From Ensifer adhaerens (GTDB lineage: Bacteria; Pseudomonadota; Alphaproteobacteria; Rhizobiales; Rhizobiaceae): a stretch of 64,000 nucleotides of DNA. The stretch covers positions 62,001 through 126,000 of the forward strand of contig NZ_CP015882.1 of NCBI RefSeq assembly GCF_000697965.2. Direction: 5' to 3'. Below the pieces are notes generated by a model. That model made no database searches. It saw nothing but the letters and a program-made list of their open reading frames with translations, and was not told the origin of the DNA. The position numbers were made by a program, and so were the translations under genes. Positions 27,215 to 36,170 of this stretch are shown piece after piece; position 1 is the stretch's first letter; the number at the start of each line of letters is the position of its first letter.

Positions 27215-27787
27215 ATGCCAAGCATTGCGATCCATCCATCCCTCGACAACGGGTTCAAGGCGACGGACGCTGCCTTTTCCGGCGGCACGCTGGTCTGCAA
27301 CTGCGCGAGCAATCCCGTGAAGGTCCGCGTCAAGGGTGATATCGCCCACAACCATGTCTGCGGCTGCACAAAGTGCTGGAAACCAGATGGTGCCGTGTTC
27401 TCGGTTGTCGCCGTCGCGCCAACGGAAAATGTCGAGGTGCTCGAAAATGGCGACAAGCTTGTGGTCGTGGACCCGGCGGCGCTGATCCAGCGCCATGCGT
27501 GCAAGGATTGCGGCGTACACATGTACGGCCCTGTCGAACGCGACCACGCGTTCAAGGGCCTGTCCTTCGTTCATCCCGAACGGTTCCAGGAAACGGGCTG
27601 GGCAAAACCGGGGTTTGCGGCCTTCGTGTCTTCGATTATTGAAAGCGGATACGATCCGGCAAAGATGAATGGCGTGCGTGACCGCCTGCGAGACCTTGGT
27701 ATTGAGCCCTATGACTGCCTCAACCCGGACCTGATGGACTTCATCGCCACCTGGACGGCGAAAAAGTCGGGCGCTCTGCCCAGTTGA
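27215..27787 (+). CDS. gfa: S-(hydroxymethyl)glutathione synthase (GFA)
   Basis: 190 aa. Zinc-binding cysteines of the Gfa/Mss4-like fold are visible in [22 protein letters not shown] and [13 protein letters not shown]. It speeds the addition of glutathione to formaldehyde and feeds the dehydrogenase encoded 118 bp upstream. AGGAGGAGAAGCCC precedes the ATG. The pair is the usual glutathione route partner of methanol oxidation in alphaproteobacteria. Confidence 0.93.
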   Translation: MPSIAIHPSLDNGFKATDAAFSGGTLVCNCASNPVKVRVKGDIAHNHVCGCTKCWKPDGAVFSVVAVAPTENVEVLENGDKLVVVDPAALIQRHACKDCGVHMYGPVERDHAFKGLSFVHPERFQETGWAKPGFAAFVSSIIESGYDPAKMNGVRDRLRDLGIEPYDCLNPDLMDFIATWTAKKSGALPS

Positions 27788-27986
27788 GCGCAGGCAGAGA
27801 CCGGCCGAGAGCGACGGTGTGGCGTTGCCCTTTTTTCAATGGCGAGTCTTATTTCATGTTGCTGCCGCGGGTTGAAGCGTACTGTGTCGAACACAGGCGA
27901 ATTCAACCGCGGCGCTGGAGCGTCACTCGATATCGCGAAACTTGTCTGGTTGCCTCGCTAAGCTGAATGCCAACTGATAAGGCTGC

Positions 27987-28165
27987 TCATTCTCCTGAAC
28001 GATCAGTTCTCATTTCCAGTGCGTTATCCGAGCGGTAGCTCGGCATGATCCCGTCAGCCGATCCGAAATAGCCTAACGCAATCCGTCGACATCAACTGGT
28101 TCGGCAGCCATTGTTTGAAGCGAGAATCCGCTGAACGCCAGGATCACTGATAAAACTTTGGGCAT
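27987..28165 (-). pseudogene. Small exported protein with probable frameshift
   Basis: ATG 28165 with AGGAGG upstream opens MPKVLSVILAFSGFSLQTMA, a credible signal peptide, and then stops after 30 residues at 28073. Reading on in the neighbouring frame gives LGYFGSADGIMPSYRSDN and ends at TGA 27987-27989, a protein-like stretch that a 1-bp shift would join to the signal peptide (about 59 aa). Homologues could not be checked. Confidence 0.35.
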
Positions 28166-28840
28166 CGTGTTGGCTCGCCTCCTTTGTCGCGGTGCCATTG
28201 CGAGAACTATTGCATCAGCCGGCCTTCTAACCGCAAAGCGGCGACAGTAGACTAAAGGCATCACAATAGCGGCGCAGCTGCCGCAACTTCAAAATTTCAT
28301 ACCATGATCGTCTACCTCGTGGTCGCGCGGCGCGACTCAGAACGTGCGAGATTGTGGGCCGCCGGATTCGCAAGAGCAGTGAAACAAACTGGCTAGTCAT
28401 GACCTCCAAACAACGTCGGAACTGACGGGCTGCTTCTCTAAAAGCAGAAGGTGTGGGTGTGCCGTGTTTGTTTCCGATTTGTGCGTCTGGGAGCGCATAA
28501 TGTATCGACTGAAACAGCGCGCTGCGACGATTGGCCAGCCTTAGCTGATCTTCCGAGGACGCCCGCACTTCGCGCCGTTGGCCCAGCTTGTCTCGATCGG
28601 GCAGGCACTGGTCCGGTTCTAGCCTTTGAGCCACTGAGAGTGCCTGAACAGAACGATCAGCCGTGCTATTGTTGGCTCGGAGCTCTTTTAATAGACGTCC
28701 TGGCTCGCAACCTGACGGCTGAGCGATCCCTGGATACGCTCTATGCCCGAAAAATGAGGGGCCACTGTTGATGCGGAAACCCAAGCCGGCCGGATTGTAA
28801 TTCAACCGTCGATAGATGAAGCCCTCGTCAAGCTGGCATC
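28166..28840. other. No convincing gene
   Basis: 675 bp. A minus-strand open frame (28227-28850) spans most of it, but its composition (many Arg, Ser, Leu, no domain) and lack of a ribosome site argue against a protein. Probably decayed DNA. Confidence 0.4.
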
Positions 28841-29086
28841 TCAAAGCCATCTCTGCGTCAAGAATGAACCGCGCTTGACTTCCGCCTCATTCCTCAGTCG
28901 CGCCAGACGATCGCGTGTGGCGATCTGCATTTCGAGTTGTGCCTCGTAGGCATTCAGCAACATTCGAGCGACTTTGGTCCTGACGCCTTGAGCTGGCAAT
29001 CTTTCGACCGCTTGCCGTTGCATATATACCTCGCCGGCAGCCTCCTCGACATGCCGCTGGGCAAGGCGCAAATGCCTATTGATCAT
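28841..29086 (-). CDS. Small helical hypothetical protein
   Basis: 81 aa from ATG 29086 (a GTG at 29149 is possible). Predicted long helices with the pattern LRLAQRHVEEAAGEVYMQRQ, LLNAYEAQLEMQIATRDRLA, resembling a family of short rhizobial coiled-coil proteins of unknown function that share the H-V-x-x-x-x-x-x-x-Q and D-R-L positions. No operon partner. Ribosome site is weak. Confidence 0.5.
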   Translation of the reverse strand: MINRHLRLAQRHVEEAAGEVYMQRQAVERLPAQGVRTKVARMLLNAYEAQLEMQIATRDRLARLRNEAEVKRGSFLTQRWL

Positions 29087-30633
29087 TGTCAGATCAAGTC
29101 TGCTCGAAGTCCGTCCAGGATTTCGGATCATTCTTGCACCCACGGTCACAAATGAAGGCTTGGGCGGTCGACATGGGCACAGTAACCGCAGCGTGGCTGC
29201 GGAGAAATTGGTTTCAGAGAGGGCAAGTGCCTAGCCGACGGGGCCTAAGCGTCAGAAACGTGGGGTGCGGGAAAATGTTCCGCCATGGGACTTCAGTCCC
29301 CTCACCCCCGCGCAAAAGTCCTACTCCTCTGGGCCGGCTGATCCAGTCGCACTAGATTCCCCTTAGCCTGTGGGGCTCGCCTCCCCACTGGCAGACAACG
29401 ACACCAGAGCGGCCTTCGTCCCTTCAGCTAGCTCTGGTGCCGTTGTCTCCGTCGCCATGGAGGTATTTAGATGTACGAACGACACCGCCACGACCAGCCG
29501 GAGCGCAAATTTTCCACCGGGCTTCCGTTCGGGTGCTGCTGCGACCTGGATGGTTTCGGATTGGCGCCTGTTCTCACCATGTTTGATCAGGCTCGAAGCG
29601 CAGCATCCTCTATGGATGTCAGCGCGCCTTCGCAGGCGTCCCATTTCTGAGGAAGACATGTTGTCAGCGGTTGAGGGTTTGTCCATATCTCATGGCAACC
29701 GCCATTGGGCGAAAATTGCCGCACGCCGCGTTTCAGAAATCGTGGAGCGCTGGAAGAAGACGGGTTGGATCATCCTCGGAAGATGAGTGCGATCTTTGCG
29801 TTCGTCTCGACCGCGAGGACTACATCGGTAAGTGCGAGGGCTCTGAATGGGGACTTCTGACCAAGCGTTCCTGCTCCTGACGAGTTTTCCGAGCTGTCGT
29901 GCCAAGAGACCTGGGATGTGATCCTCTTGGCTCACGACACTGCCGGAGGCCTTAGAACATAAATGAGGGATATGGTGGGCCCGGCAGGACCGGAGCCGAC
30001 GGCCTTAACCATCGAGTTCCCTCCCAGCAGAGAACCTCTGAGGGCAACCGATCGATCAAGCTCTGGTCTGGACGAATTTCCGTACAAACTTTGGCGCTGT
30101 GAGGGAAGCAGGTCTGAGCCGTCGACGTCGGCAATGTTATATTCCTATCCAGTTATCGCCGGTTCGTATTTTCGTATCCCTTCAAATCGAGGGATTGATA
30201 GTTCGCAATCGAGAAGTCGCCTTACGATCCATCTTCGGACTTTTTTGAAAGCCACGCTCGCGAAGGATGTCGGCAAAGCTGAGTTCTATCTGCCGCATCC
30301 CGTGGGGGCGCAGTCTGCTCAATCACGGAATGCAACGCGCCCGAGGACGTGCATATGGTAAGGCCCGTCTCAGACAATCTATGGCGCAACACGAAGCGCG
30401 CCTTTCCGGTTCACTCGTCAAACATGAGTTCGACCACTCTGTTGGGTGGAGGCTGAAATACCTAGCCGAGTTGTTCGTAAAAGCTTAACCAATCGAAAAA
30501 GCACCAACTTCTGAGGGTTGCCCGAGGCGCGTTTGCGCACAATCTTCTTTACGCAGCCGGAGCCATGGACAGAGCCGGGACTGCGCTCTGGCGTTTGTCG
30601 TGCTCGGCAACGTAGTGAGTGGGAACGGTTGGC
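29087..30633. other. Long region without a supported gene
   Basis: About 1.5 kb. Short open frames exist (for example 29363-29686 on -, whose end reads MATETTAPELAEGTKAALV, and a + frame ending RRVSEIVERWKKTGWIILGR at 29786), but none has a ribosome site or a domain. It contains the hairpin at 29394-29447 and a tRNA-3'-end-like 17-mer at 29973-29989. The DNA looks like remains of several rearrangements. Confidence 0.45.
29394..29447. repeat. Long hairpin, 17-bp arms
   Basis: GACAACGACACCAGAGC (29394-29410) and GCTCTGGTGCCGTTGTC (29431-29447) are inverted with a single mismatch and a 20-nt loop. There is no T tract after it on either strand. The loop itself contains GCTAGC next to the right arm. 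Confidence 0.7.
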
Positions 30634-31866
30634 ATGCTCCTGAACCATCGCATCACGCGCATCACCGTCGGCATCCTGCTTCTGACGCTTGCTGTCGTCG
30701 TGCTCCTGCCTGGACTGACCGGCTTTACCAGCCTCGACGGCACCGTGAATGCCCGCTTTGCCGTCATCAACGCACCGATTGACGGGGAAATCGGACAAGC
30801 GCCGCCACGCATCGGCACGCCGGTCGCCGAAAACGAGACGCTTCTGACTATCCGCAACGAACGGGTTAATCGGGCGATCCTTGCTTCCCTGCAAGCGGAA
30901 GGAAAAACGGCCGCCGATCGCGTCACGGCGCTGGAGCGTGAACGGGACGAACTCGTCGCCTTGCGCAACCAACTCGCCCATCGGCTGGAGCAATTCAAGA
31001 ACGCCACCATTGCCAGTCTGGAGCGCGAACTTCGCATAATGCAGAAGCGGGTGGAGGTGTCGCGTGCCCAGGACGTCGTTGCAAGGGTAGACCTAGATAG
31101 ACGGCAGGAACTGGAATCTAAGGGGATATTCACGCGCAAGATGGTCGAGGCGGCAGCCGCCGCCGGCGCGGCCACGGGCGGCGAGGTCGAGATCAGCAAT
31201 TTGTCGCTCGATCTTGTCGAACAACGGCTGATGGCCCTGCGTGAGGGGATATTCATCGTCGGCGATGGTCAAAACGACGTGCCCTATTCGCGCCAGCGTC
31301 AGGACGAGGTGATCGTTCGCATAAACGACATCAACACCCGCATTGTCGAAAACAGCACGCGCGCCGACCAGATTGAACGGCAGCTGGAGGAAGAGGAGAA
31401 GCGCGTTCGCAGTCTCGAACAGGCAGAAATAGCGTCGCCGTTCAGCGGGGTGGTGTGGACCCGCAACGTCGTCAACGGCTCCAATGTCATCCTCAACAAC
31501 GAGCTGTTGCGCATCCTCGATTGCCGCGAACTGTTCGTCGATATTCTCGTTCCTGAAGTCGATTACGACGAGATCTATCCGGGCCGCGAAGCGGAAGTGC
31601 GGCTTCTGGGCCGGAGCGAAGTCTTCAAGGGAAAGGTGCAGGCCGTAAAAGGCTCATCCGCCGTCGTCGAGAAAGACAATCTCGCCGCCAAGGAGCCGGA
31701 GGCCAAGGAGCGCGACGCGAGAATCCGCGTTCAACTCCTCCCCTCGGCTCTCAACACCGATTTCGGCAATTTTTGCCAGGTGGGGCGGTCCGCCCAGGTC
31801 CGCATCTCTCGGCACAATCTGCAATTGACACAGTGGATCAAAGGGCTGTGGTTCAACCTCTTCTAG
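30634..31866 (+). CDS. bgsB: Membrane-fusion-type protein of beta-glucan secretion (BgsB-like)
   Basis: 410 aa from ATG 30634 (GTG 30619 is an alternative). One N-terminal membrane segment (about residues 8-28, TVGILLLTLAVVVLLPGL), then a HlyD/Alg44-like periplasmic part: a lipoyl-like half (INAPIDGEIGQAPPRIGTPV), a long coiled coil (about 80-260) and the second half IASPFSGVVWTRNVVNGSNV. It overlaps the start of the GT2 synthase, matching the bgsBA pair of Sinorhizobium meliloti that makes the c-di-GMP-activated mixed-linkage beta-glucan. The gene name rests on this pairing and on protein form. Confidence 0.8.
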   Translation: MLLNHRITRITVGILLLTLAVVVLLPGLTGFTSLDGTVNARFAVINAPIDGEIGQAPPRIGTPVAENETLLTIRNERVNRAILASLQAEGKTAADRVTALERERDELVALRNQLAHRLEQFKNATIASLERELRIMQKRVEVSRAQDVVARVDLDRRQELESKGIFTRKMVEAAAAAGAATGGEVEISNLSLDLVEQRLMALREGIFIVGDGQNDVPYSRQRQDEVIVRINDINTRIVENSTRADQIERQLEEEEKRVRSLEQAEIASPFSGVVWTRNVVNGSNVILNNELLRILDCRELFVDILVPEVDYDEIYPGREAEVRLLGRSEVFKGKVQAVKGSSAVVEKDNLAAKEPEAKERDARIRVQLLPSALNTDFGNFCQVGRSAQVRISRHNLQLTQWIKGLWFNLF

Positions 31867-33845
31867 CGCTCGCGCCCACATTGCTGGTGATCGCCTTCTT
31901 CCTGCTTGGGCCATCGAACTGGTCGCGGCATCAAAGCTGGGCGCGCACCATCACTTGCGCGGTCGTTGGGGCGGTCGCATTGCGCTACATGGTCTGGCGC
32001 CTCTTCGAAACCGTCCTTCCCTATCCCGCTGATGGCGCGAACGTCTGGTGGGTTTGGATCGTCTTTGTCATCGAGCTCCTTGCCTTCACGGAGGTCGTTC
32101 TTTTCCTCATCCTGATGAGCCGATACGTCGACCGCAGTCGCGAGGCGGACCGTTTGGGAAAGACGTTCTTCGCGCGCGAGGCGCAGGATCTGCCGACAGT
32201 CGATGTTTTCATTCCAACCTACAACGAGCCGCTCGATGTTCTGGAGCGCACGATTGTCGGGGCTTTGGCGCTCGACTATCCGAAGGACAAGTTCAAGGTT
32301 TATGTCCTCGACGACGGCCGGCGTGATTGGCTGAAGACCTTCTGCGCAGAGCGGGGCTCGGTCCACCTGACCCGGACGGACAATGCGCACGCGAAAGCCG
32401 GGAACATGAACAATGGGCTGCGCGCAAGTTCGGGCGATTTCATCGCCATCTTCGACGCAGACTTTGTTCCCTATCGCCATTTTCTCAAGCGCACCTTGCC
32501 GTTCTTTTCGGACGAGGGGATCGGGATTGTCCAGACCCCGCAGCACTTCTTCAACGTCGATCCGGTGCAATCGAACCTGGGCCTGGAGAACATCTGGCCG
32601 GACGAGCAGCGCCTGTTCTTCGACGAGATCGCGCCCAGCCGCGACGTCTGGGACGTCAGCTTCTGCTGCGGTTCGTGCTCGATCGCCCGCCGCAAGGCCG
32701 TCGATGCGATCGGAGGCTTCCCGACGGAGTCGATCACCGAAGACCTGTTGACGACGCTGTCGATGCTGAACAAGGGATACAAGACCCGCTACCTCAACGA
32801 ACGGCTGTCGATGGGATTGGCAGCCGAGAACCTGACGGGCTATTTTGTTCAGCGGGAACGATGGTGCCAGGGCGGCATCCAGACGCTCTATCTCCACAAC
32901 GGTCCGTTGCGTGGACCGGGCCTGTCGTTGTTCCAGCGGATCATGTTTCTCCCCATGTCCTGGCTGGTTCAGTACGTGGTGCGCCTGATCGTGTTGATCG
33001 TGCCGATCGCCTATCTCTGGTTCGGCGCCTTGCCGCTGCACTTCACGGGCGTTGCCGACTATGTTTCAAATCAGCTTCCGGTGCTCGCGGCCTATTTCCT
33101 CCTGATGCTCTGGATAACGCCGACACGTTATCTGCCCGTGGTCTCCAGCGCGGTCGGGACCTTCGCGACGTTCCGCATGCTGCCGACGGTTCTCTCCAGC
33201 CTCGTGCGGCCCTTCGGCAAGCCGTTCAAGGTAACCCCGAAAGGCACCGGCAACGAGGCGAACAGCTTTGACGCCTACACGTTTACCTGGATTGCCGCAT
33301 TCATCGCCCTCACGGCGCTCGGACTTCTGATCAACCTCGTGCCGGAAACGGCGCAGGTCCAAGGGTCGTTCTCGGCGATCGGAGCCGTCTGGTCGGGGAT
33401 CAACATCGTCGTCCTCGTCATCGCGTCGCTGATCTGTTTCGAAAAGCCGCGTCGACTTTTCCAGGCTTTCAAGCTCGATGAGCCCGCCAATGTCGACGGG
33501 ACGCCGGGGCGCGTGGTCAGCCTCTCGCTCGACAAGGCGGTGGTCGCGGTTCCGCCGGAGGTGCGCTTCGAGTCTGCGCAGGTGACCCTCAGGCTCGACG
33601 GTTTCGAGCCGCTGCAGGCTGATCTGAGGCAAGTGACGCAGCGGCGCGGCGACATATCGCGTACCGGCGACAAGCGGCGCTTCTATCTTCACCTTTACTA
33701 CGACCTCAACGGCAAGGAACGCGACAAGATGATCGTCAAGCTCTATACCGGCCGGTATTCCCAGGACATTCCTGATATCGACAAGGTCGCGGTTTCCGTG
33801 AACCTGTTGCTACGTGCCTTCGGTCGCACCCGTACCGTTTCGTAA
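31848..33845 (+). CDS. bgsA: Membrane GT2 beta-glucan synthase (BgsA-like)
   Basis: 665 aa from GTG 31848, inside the end of bgsB with AAGGG upstream; the open frame goes back to 31773 but the earlier residues are not membrane-like. Cellulose-synthase-type: two N-terminal helices, then the catalytic core with PTYNEPLDVLERT, VYVLDDGRRDWL, IFDADFVPYR, ITEDLLTT and the QxxRW motif QRERWCQGG, followed by more helices. The C-terminus (about 560-665) is a cytoplasmic domain that is not an obvious PilZ domain, as in BgsA. It polymerises UDP-glucose and moves the chain across the inner membrane. Confidence 0.85.
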   Translation: MVQPLLALAPTLLVIAFFLLGPSNWSRHQSWARTITCAVVGAVALRYMVWRLFETVLPYPADGANVWWVWIVFVIELLAFTEVVLFLILMSRYVDRSREADRLGKTFFAREAQDLPTVDVFIPTYNEPLDVLERTIVGALALDYPKDKFKVYVLDDGRRDWLKTFCAERGSVHLTRTDNAHAKAGNMNNGLRASSGDFIAIFDADFVPYRHFLKRTLPFFSDEGIGIVQTPQHFFNVDPVQSNLGLENIWPDEQRLFFDEIAPSRDVWDVSFCCGSCSIARRKAVDAIGGFPTESITEDLLTTLSMLNKGYKTRYLNERLSMGLAAENLTGYFVQRERWCQGGIQTLYLHNGPLRGPGLSLFQRIMFLPMSWLVQYVVRLIVLIVPIAYLWFGALPLHFTGVADYVSNQLPVLAAYFLLMLWITPTRYLPVVSSAVGTFATFRMLPTVLSSLVRPFGKPFKVTPKGTGNEANSFDAYTFTWIAAFIALTALGLLINLVPETAQVQGSFSAIGAVWSGINIVVLVIASLICFEKPRRLFQAFKLDEPANVDGTPGRVVSLSLDKAVVAVPPEVRFESAQVTLRLDGFEPLQADLRQVTQRRGDISRTGDKRRFYLHLYYDLNGKERDKMIVKLYTGRYSQDIPDIDKVAVSVNLLLRAFGRTRTVS

Positions 33846-34168
33846 CCGCAGCTCAATCGGTGCTTATGACTCGCGAATTGCGAAAGCCTCATCGGGCGGA
33901 AATGGCGCAGTGTTCATGTATGCGCTCGAATGATCGCATATTGTATCGACTGGCACCTGCCAGCTTCCCCGGGTCTCGCCGCTCTTTTGATGACTGAGTG
34001 TTGGTCGTTTAGCGCTAAGTATGGTGGTATGGTGGGCTCGGCCCAACTCGACCCTGAAAGAACCAATTCGATCGTCCGGGGTTGAATGATTCGGGTCGTA
34101 ATCGAGCGCATCAACGACGTTGCTCGCCTGGTCGATCGGACTAATGGGGCGAGCTTAGCCGGAATCCC
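33846..34168. other. Intergenic, no gene seen
   Basis: 323 bp between bgsA and higA, which converge. No hairpin with T tract. It holds TGGTGGGCTCGGC at 34030-34042, similar to the tRNA-end-like sequence at 29973 on the other side of bgsBA. Confidence 0.5.
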
Positions 34169-34549
34169 TTAGGCCGCCACTTCGCCGATCAGTGAACCAG
34201 CCGGGATGTTCCATTCTTTGCTGAGCTTTCTAATCTGATCCAGATTAATTTCCCGTTTTCCGTTCAGAAGATCGGCCGCCCGCGCTTTCGAACCAATGAC
34301 CGCCACGAGATCGGCGCGCGTGTAGTTGTTCGCAGCCATCACCGACTTGACCACCTCAACAGGGCTCGCCGTCGGGATTGGATAGTGCTTGCCCTCGTAC
34401 TGTTCGATCAGAAGGACGAGCGCGTCAAAGTGCGCAGCTTCCTCAGAGCCTTCTTCGGGTTCGTCTTCGAAATATGGCCGAACTTCCTTCAGTGCGGCGT
34501 TGTACTCGGCCTCACTCTGAAGCGTCCGAAACCCTTTCAAATCCAACAT
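34169..34549 (-). CDS. higA: HigA-type antitoxin
   Basis: 126 aa. N-terminal part binds the toxin; the C-terminal Xre-type helix-turn-helix is in VMAANNYTRADLVAVIGSKA and ADLLNGKREINLDQIRKLSK. This is the COG5499 type, which has the antitoxin downstream of the toxin, as here (17 bp after higB). It should bind the inverted repeat in front of higB and repress the operon. AAGGAAGTCGAC precedes the ATG. Confidence 0.9.
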   Translation of the reverse strand: MLDLKGFRTLQSEAEYNAALKEVRPYFEDEPEEGSEEAAHFDALVLLIEQYEGKHYPIPTASPVEVVKSVMAANNYTRADLVAVIGSKARAADLLNGKREINLDQIRKLSKEWNIPAGSLIGEVAA

Positions 34550-34566
34550 GTCGACTTCCTTTCACG

Positions 34567-34878
34567 TCAGAGTTCTTTGACGTCGATCGCATCGTGCTGG
34601 GCGTGCGTCCCGACAAACAGGACGAAAATCCGCTTGGACCGAAATGCGACCAGCCCCACAATGCGGTACTTGTTGCCGCCGACGTCGAAGATAACCTTGT
34701 TGCCGGCCACCAGATCAGCTGAGTTAAATGTCTTCTTTAACCCGCTAAAATTACTCCAGCTCGCCTTCGATGCGGTAGTATACCATTCCGTCATTGCGGC
34801 TCGCGCGGCCTCTCGGGGGACGCCTTTCGGCAAGCTATTCCAAAAGCTGACCAGCGCAGATTTAGCGATAACGTTCAC
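34567..34878 (-). CDS. higB: HigB-type mRNA interferase toxin
   Basis: 103 aa, HigB_toxin family (RelE fold, ribosome-dependent mRNA cleavage). Family pattern: WYTTASKASWSNFSGLKKTF, ADLVAGNKVIFDVGGNKYR, IVGLVAFRSKRIFVLFVGTHAQHD with conserved Arg, Lys, Tyr and the HAxYD-like end. GTG start at 34878 with AGGGAC upstream. Full length, so the pair looks active. Confidence 0.92.
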   Translation of the reverse strand: MNVIAKSALVSFWNSLPKGVPREAARAAMTEWYTTASKASWSNFSGLKKTFNSADLVAGNKVIFDVGGNKYRIVGLVAFRSKRIFVLFVGTHAQHDAIDVKEL

Positions 34879-34896
34879 TTGAGTCCCTATTTAACG

Positions 34897-34941
34897 AATT
34901 CCCAATTTGGAAACAAGCACAAAGTTTCCAATTTGGGAATT
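34897..34941. promoter_or_regulatory. higBA operator: perfect 18-bp inverted repeat
   Basis: AATTCCCAATTTGGAAAC (34897-34914) and GTTTCCAATTTGGGAATT (34924-34941) are exact inverted copies with a 9-bp spacer, 18 bp upstream of the higB start. Position and AT-rich setting fit autoregulation by HigA. Confidence 0.85.
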
Positions 34942-35073
34942 TTGTTGCGAGTCATTTTTTGATAAGATCCAGTCAACGCTGAATGCAAATCTCGGGCAGC
35001 ACTGTCTGACATACCTTCGAATGCGGGTCCAACTCGGAAAACCCGCCATCCCTTTGGCCGCCAGCGATCAAGT

Positions 35074-35481
35074 TCACTTATGGGGCTTGGTCGCCTTCAC
35101 CATCTTTGGGACCTTCCGCGAAACCTCCTCAAGCGTCGTCATAACCCGGTTCACCTGCGAGAGCGTGGACGTCAGCTCAGGAGCATATCGGACAATGAGA
35201 TACTCTTGAGCTGAGGAGAGCGTTGCCAGGTGCGCCAGCGTGCGCTTGCGCAACACAAGTCTTGCGGCCCCCGCTCTTCGGGCCGGCTCGCCAAGGTCAT
35301 GTTGGAAGTTGTGGATCGGCTCGTCATCGAGGCCTCTCGCCTGAAGAAGAGCATCGAGATAAAGCTCGACGGCATGAAGAGCCAGCAGCCTTTGCGGAAA
35401 ATGGTTAGGACCGGATGGGTTCTCACCCAGCTTGACGGCGGCGGCTTTGTATTGCGTCGCCAGGTTCAAAACGTCTCGCAC
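35074..35481 (-). CDS. HEPN-like domain protein
   Basis: 135 aa, all helical. The segment PQRLLALHAVELYLDALLQARG followed by PIHNFQHDLGEPARRAG is the HEPN-type pattern of paired helices with a conserved His before Asp-Leu. HEPN proteins are often RNases or partners in toxin and defence pairs; the R-x4-6-H ribonuclease motif is not clearly present, so activity is uncertain. GTG start. It lies just beyond the higBA operator and 10 bp after a small upstream frame on the same strand. Confidence 0.6.
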   Translation of the reverse strand: MRDVLNLATQYKAAAVKLGENPSGPNHFPQRLLALHAVELYLDALLQARGLDDEPIHNFQHDLGEPARRAGAARLVLRKRTLAHLATLSSAQEYLIVRYAPELTSTLSQVNRVMTTLEEVSRKVPKMVKATKPHK

Positions 35482-35490
35482 GCCCGTTGA

Positions 35491-35751
35491 TTAGCCGAGG
35501 TCCATGTTGCTAGATCTCCCCCTCAGAGTGAAACTGCGGGCGGGTTCCGACCGCGTCGGCAGTCGTTCGTGACGGTACTGATCGTCTCGCGCACCGTTGA
35601 TCCGGATGAGGTCCTTCAACAGGGTTCGCAGCTCTGGCCAGGGGGCTTCCTCGAGTTTGAGGTCCGGGTCATGCGTAACGATCAGGCAGTGAAGCTTTGC
35701 GGCGACTTCGATCACCGAGGAGACCGGTGCAATCAACAGCACCCGCCCCAC
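35491..35751 (-). CDS. Small hypothetical protein upstream of the HEPN-like gene
   Basis: 86 aa, ATG 35751, reading IEVAAKLHCLIVTHDPDLKL then WPELRTLLKDLIRINGARDD and an Arg-rich end. Stop is 10 bp from the start of the HEPN-like gene, so they may form a pair. No motif of a nucleotidyltransferase (the usual HEPN partner) is seen. Its first 18 codons overlap the divergent frameshifted gene, and both cannot be fully right. Confidence 0.35.
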   Translation of the reverse strand: MGRVLLIAPVSSVIEVAAKLHCLIVTHDPDLKLEEAPWPELRTLLKDLIRINGARDDQYRHERLPTRSEPARSFTLRGRSSNMDLG

Positions 35752-36020
35752 TCCCGATCACGCATTCGCCACCCTCCGCCCGGCCGATGCCGTCGAGATC
35801 CCGCCGGCGACAAAGCTCGCTAGGGCCGGATGACGAGCGCTCCTGGTTTGTTTTGACGGGAAGTAACCGCTTTGCCCCGCCAGACCCGGACGTCCGGCCG
35901 CTCGACACCGATAGCGGCTACCACGGCCCGTTGCCTCCACCCCTATTCGAAGAGGTGAAGCGTCGCTTTGCCGGGCTCGCGCGCAGCCAAAGACATCAGG
36001 CGACCCCGCGTGGTTCCTAA
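35720..36020 (+). pseudogene. Frameshifted hypothetical gene
   Basis: Two frames carry protein-like text that joins at about 35825. The first reads HAFATLRPADAVEIPPATKL, ending at a TGA at 35831-35833. The second, one base away, reads ERSWFVLTGSNRFAPPDPDV, continues with YHGPLPPPLFEEVKRRFAGL and stops at 36018-36020. A single lost base explains both. Family not recognised. Confidence 0.4.
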
Positions 36021-36170
36021 ATGCGATTTGTTCCTGCAAGCAAAATGGCGCATCGCATGGCGTTCCGGAAAAGACGGGAACCCATCCGGCAACCATCGGT
36101 TCGACCGCGCCTTGCGCCGGAATATTGATGCCGTAGAAATGACCGACTTTCTAGACCGCCGTAGCTAACT

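Noticed and set aside
28227..28850. 207-aa minus-strand frame in the gene-poor region
   Set aside because: No shadowing gene, yet no domain, no ribosome site and Arg/Ser/Leu-rich composition of random GC-rich DNA.
29973..30045. A complete tRNA gene on the minus strand
   Set aside because: Only the last 17 bases agree with a tRNA 3' end; the T arm and the anticodon arm cannot be formed.
31863..33041. 392-aa minus-strand frame over bgsA
   Set aside because: Shadow frame with no domain; the + frame holds all GT2 motifs.
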